64,000 bases of DNA from contig NZ_CP023406.1 of assembly GCF_002327105.1 (NCBI RefSeq), forward strand, positions 248,001 through 312,000. The letters run 5' to 3'. Below are positions 63,569 through 64,000 of this stretch, piece after piece. The DNA comes from Luteimonas chenhongjianii (GTDB taxonomy: Bacteria; Pseudomonadota; Gammaproteobacteria; Xanthomonadales; Xanthomonadaceae). Under the pieces are notes generated by a model. The model was not told the origin of the DNA, ran no database searches, and saw only the letters and a program-made list of their open reading frames with translations. How positions within the stretch are numbered: position 1 is the stretch's first letter; each line of letters starts with the position of its first letter. Made by a program: the position numbers and the translations under genes.

Positions 63569-64000
63569 TCAGCCAGCGCCGGGGCGCAGGTCCAGACCGA
63601 GCGCGTTGCCGAGTACGCGCATCGCTTCGTCGTCGTCGCGCGGGGCCAGCACGCCGGCCACGGTGTCGTCACCGGTGTCCCAGGTCCACAGGGTGTAGCC
63701 GGCCACCCGCAACTGGTCGTAGGCCGCCTCGATCAGGGCGCCGGTCGACGCGCCGGCGAGCGCGACCGCATCGGTCGGGTCCTCGACCCCCCAGTCGATA
63801 TCCACGCGGAAGCGTTCGGCCAGGGTCTCGATCGCATCGATCAGCGTAGTGCGTTCGGTTTCGTCGATGCGGAAACTGGCGCGCCAGTCGGTGACGCGCT
63901 CGAGTGCATCGCGCACCGCCTCGGCGTCGTCATCGTCGCCGAGCAGCTCGCGGTACGCCTGGAACTGCTGGGTGGCCGCCTCCTCGTCGCCGGGGTTGAT
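63569..64000 (-). CDS. DUF6630-like protein (N-terminus beyond the window)
   Basis: The frame is open from the right edge to the stop at 63569 (143 residues visible). It has 'ALERVTDWRASFRIDETERT', 'FRVDIDWGVEDPTDAVALAG', 'AAYDQLRVAGYTLWTWDTGD' and 'EAMRVLGNALGLDLRPGAG'. The W-rich pattern recalls the DUF6630 family of uncharacterised bacterial proteins, from memory and not confirmed. An internal ATG at 63916 is not the start, since good coding sequence continues to the window end. Confidence 0.65.
   Translation of the reverse strand: MNPGDEEAATQQFQAYRELLGDDDDAEAVRDALERVTDWRASFRIDETERTTLIDAIETLAERFRVDIDWGVEDPTDAVALAGASTGALIEAAYDQLRVAGYTLWTWDTGDDTVAGVLAPRDDDEAMRVLGNALGLDLRPGAG

Overview
The window is a very GC-rich gammaproteobacterial chromosome segment. 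The suggested host is the Xanthomonadaceae/Lysobacteraceae (Xanthomonas, Lysobacter or Luteimonas relatives). The main reason is the layout: an ilv-leu biosynthetic operon ends in ilvD, and a tail-to-tail integron integrase gene follows directly. From established knowledge, this is the fixed position of the chromosomal integron in Xanthomonas. The other gene types (waaA/lpxL, zf-CHCC protein, HD-GYP protein, cytochrome oxidase I-III fusion) fit the same group. The genus is inferred; no rRNA or tRNA gene is present.

Layout. 1-8337: branched-chain amino-acid operon on the + strand (end of ilvG, ilvM, ilvE, leuA, leuC, leuD, leuB, ilvD). 8351-17839: a chromosomal integron. It has an intact integrase gene on the - strand, an attI-like site, and about 13 cassette genes on the + strand separated by ~60-bp attC sites of one sequence type. 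The products are small, mostly membrane proteins (also DUF6404, cupin, ABM-like and SHOCT proteins), and no resistance gene is seen. Three IS3-family elements have entered the array: one inside the first attC, one in front of a cassette gene, and one inside a cassette gene. 17897-21000: a border zone with an amidohydrolase gene, a ~740-bp stretch with no supported gene, a relative of a cassette gene followed by half an attC-like site, and an NTF2-like secreted protein.

21359-41532: an HD-GYP phosphodiesterase-like protein; an RND pump with its adaptor, divergent from a TetR regulator over a 16-bp palindrome; pcm and a TolC-type outer membrane protein; lipid A/LPS genes (waaA, lpxL, O-antigen-ligase-like protein, glycosyltransferase); and assorted genes (zf-CHCC, a pirin-like protein without metal ligands, YceI, nitroreductase, ELM1, gph, DUF2218, a Na+/H+ antiporter).

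41969-64000: oligopeptidase A; a membrane protein; an EF-hand-like gene fragment; a PepSY protein; a DNA-repair pair (UdgX-type glycosylase fusion and radical SAM protein); a cytochrome oxidase island (coxB, a subunit I-III fusion, small membrane genes, a HemJ-like protein, ctaG, a ferric-reductase-like flavoprotein); then MscS, aldo/keto reductase, a BON-domain protein, a bile-acid-symporter-like transporter, a membrane-anchored EEP phosphatase/nuclease, and a gene cut by the window end.

The most notable system is the integron. Its array records cassette capture, cassette fusion, frameshift and IS invasion. One IS insertion can be undone on paper to restore a complete 61-residue cassette gene ending in its attC.
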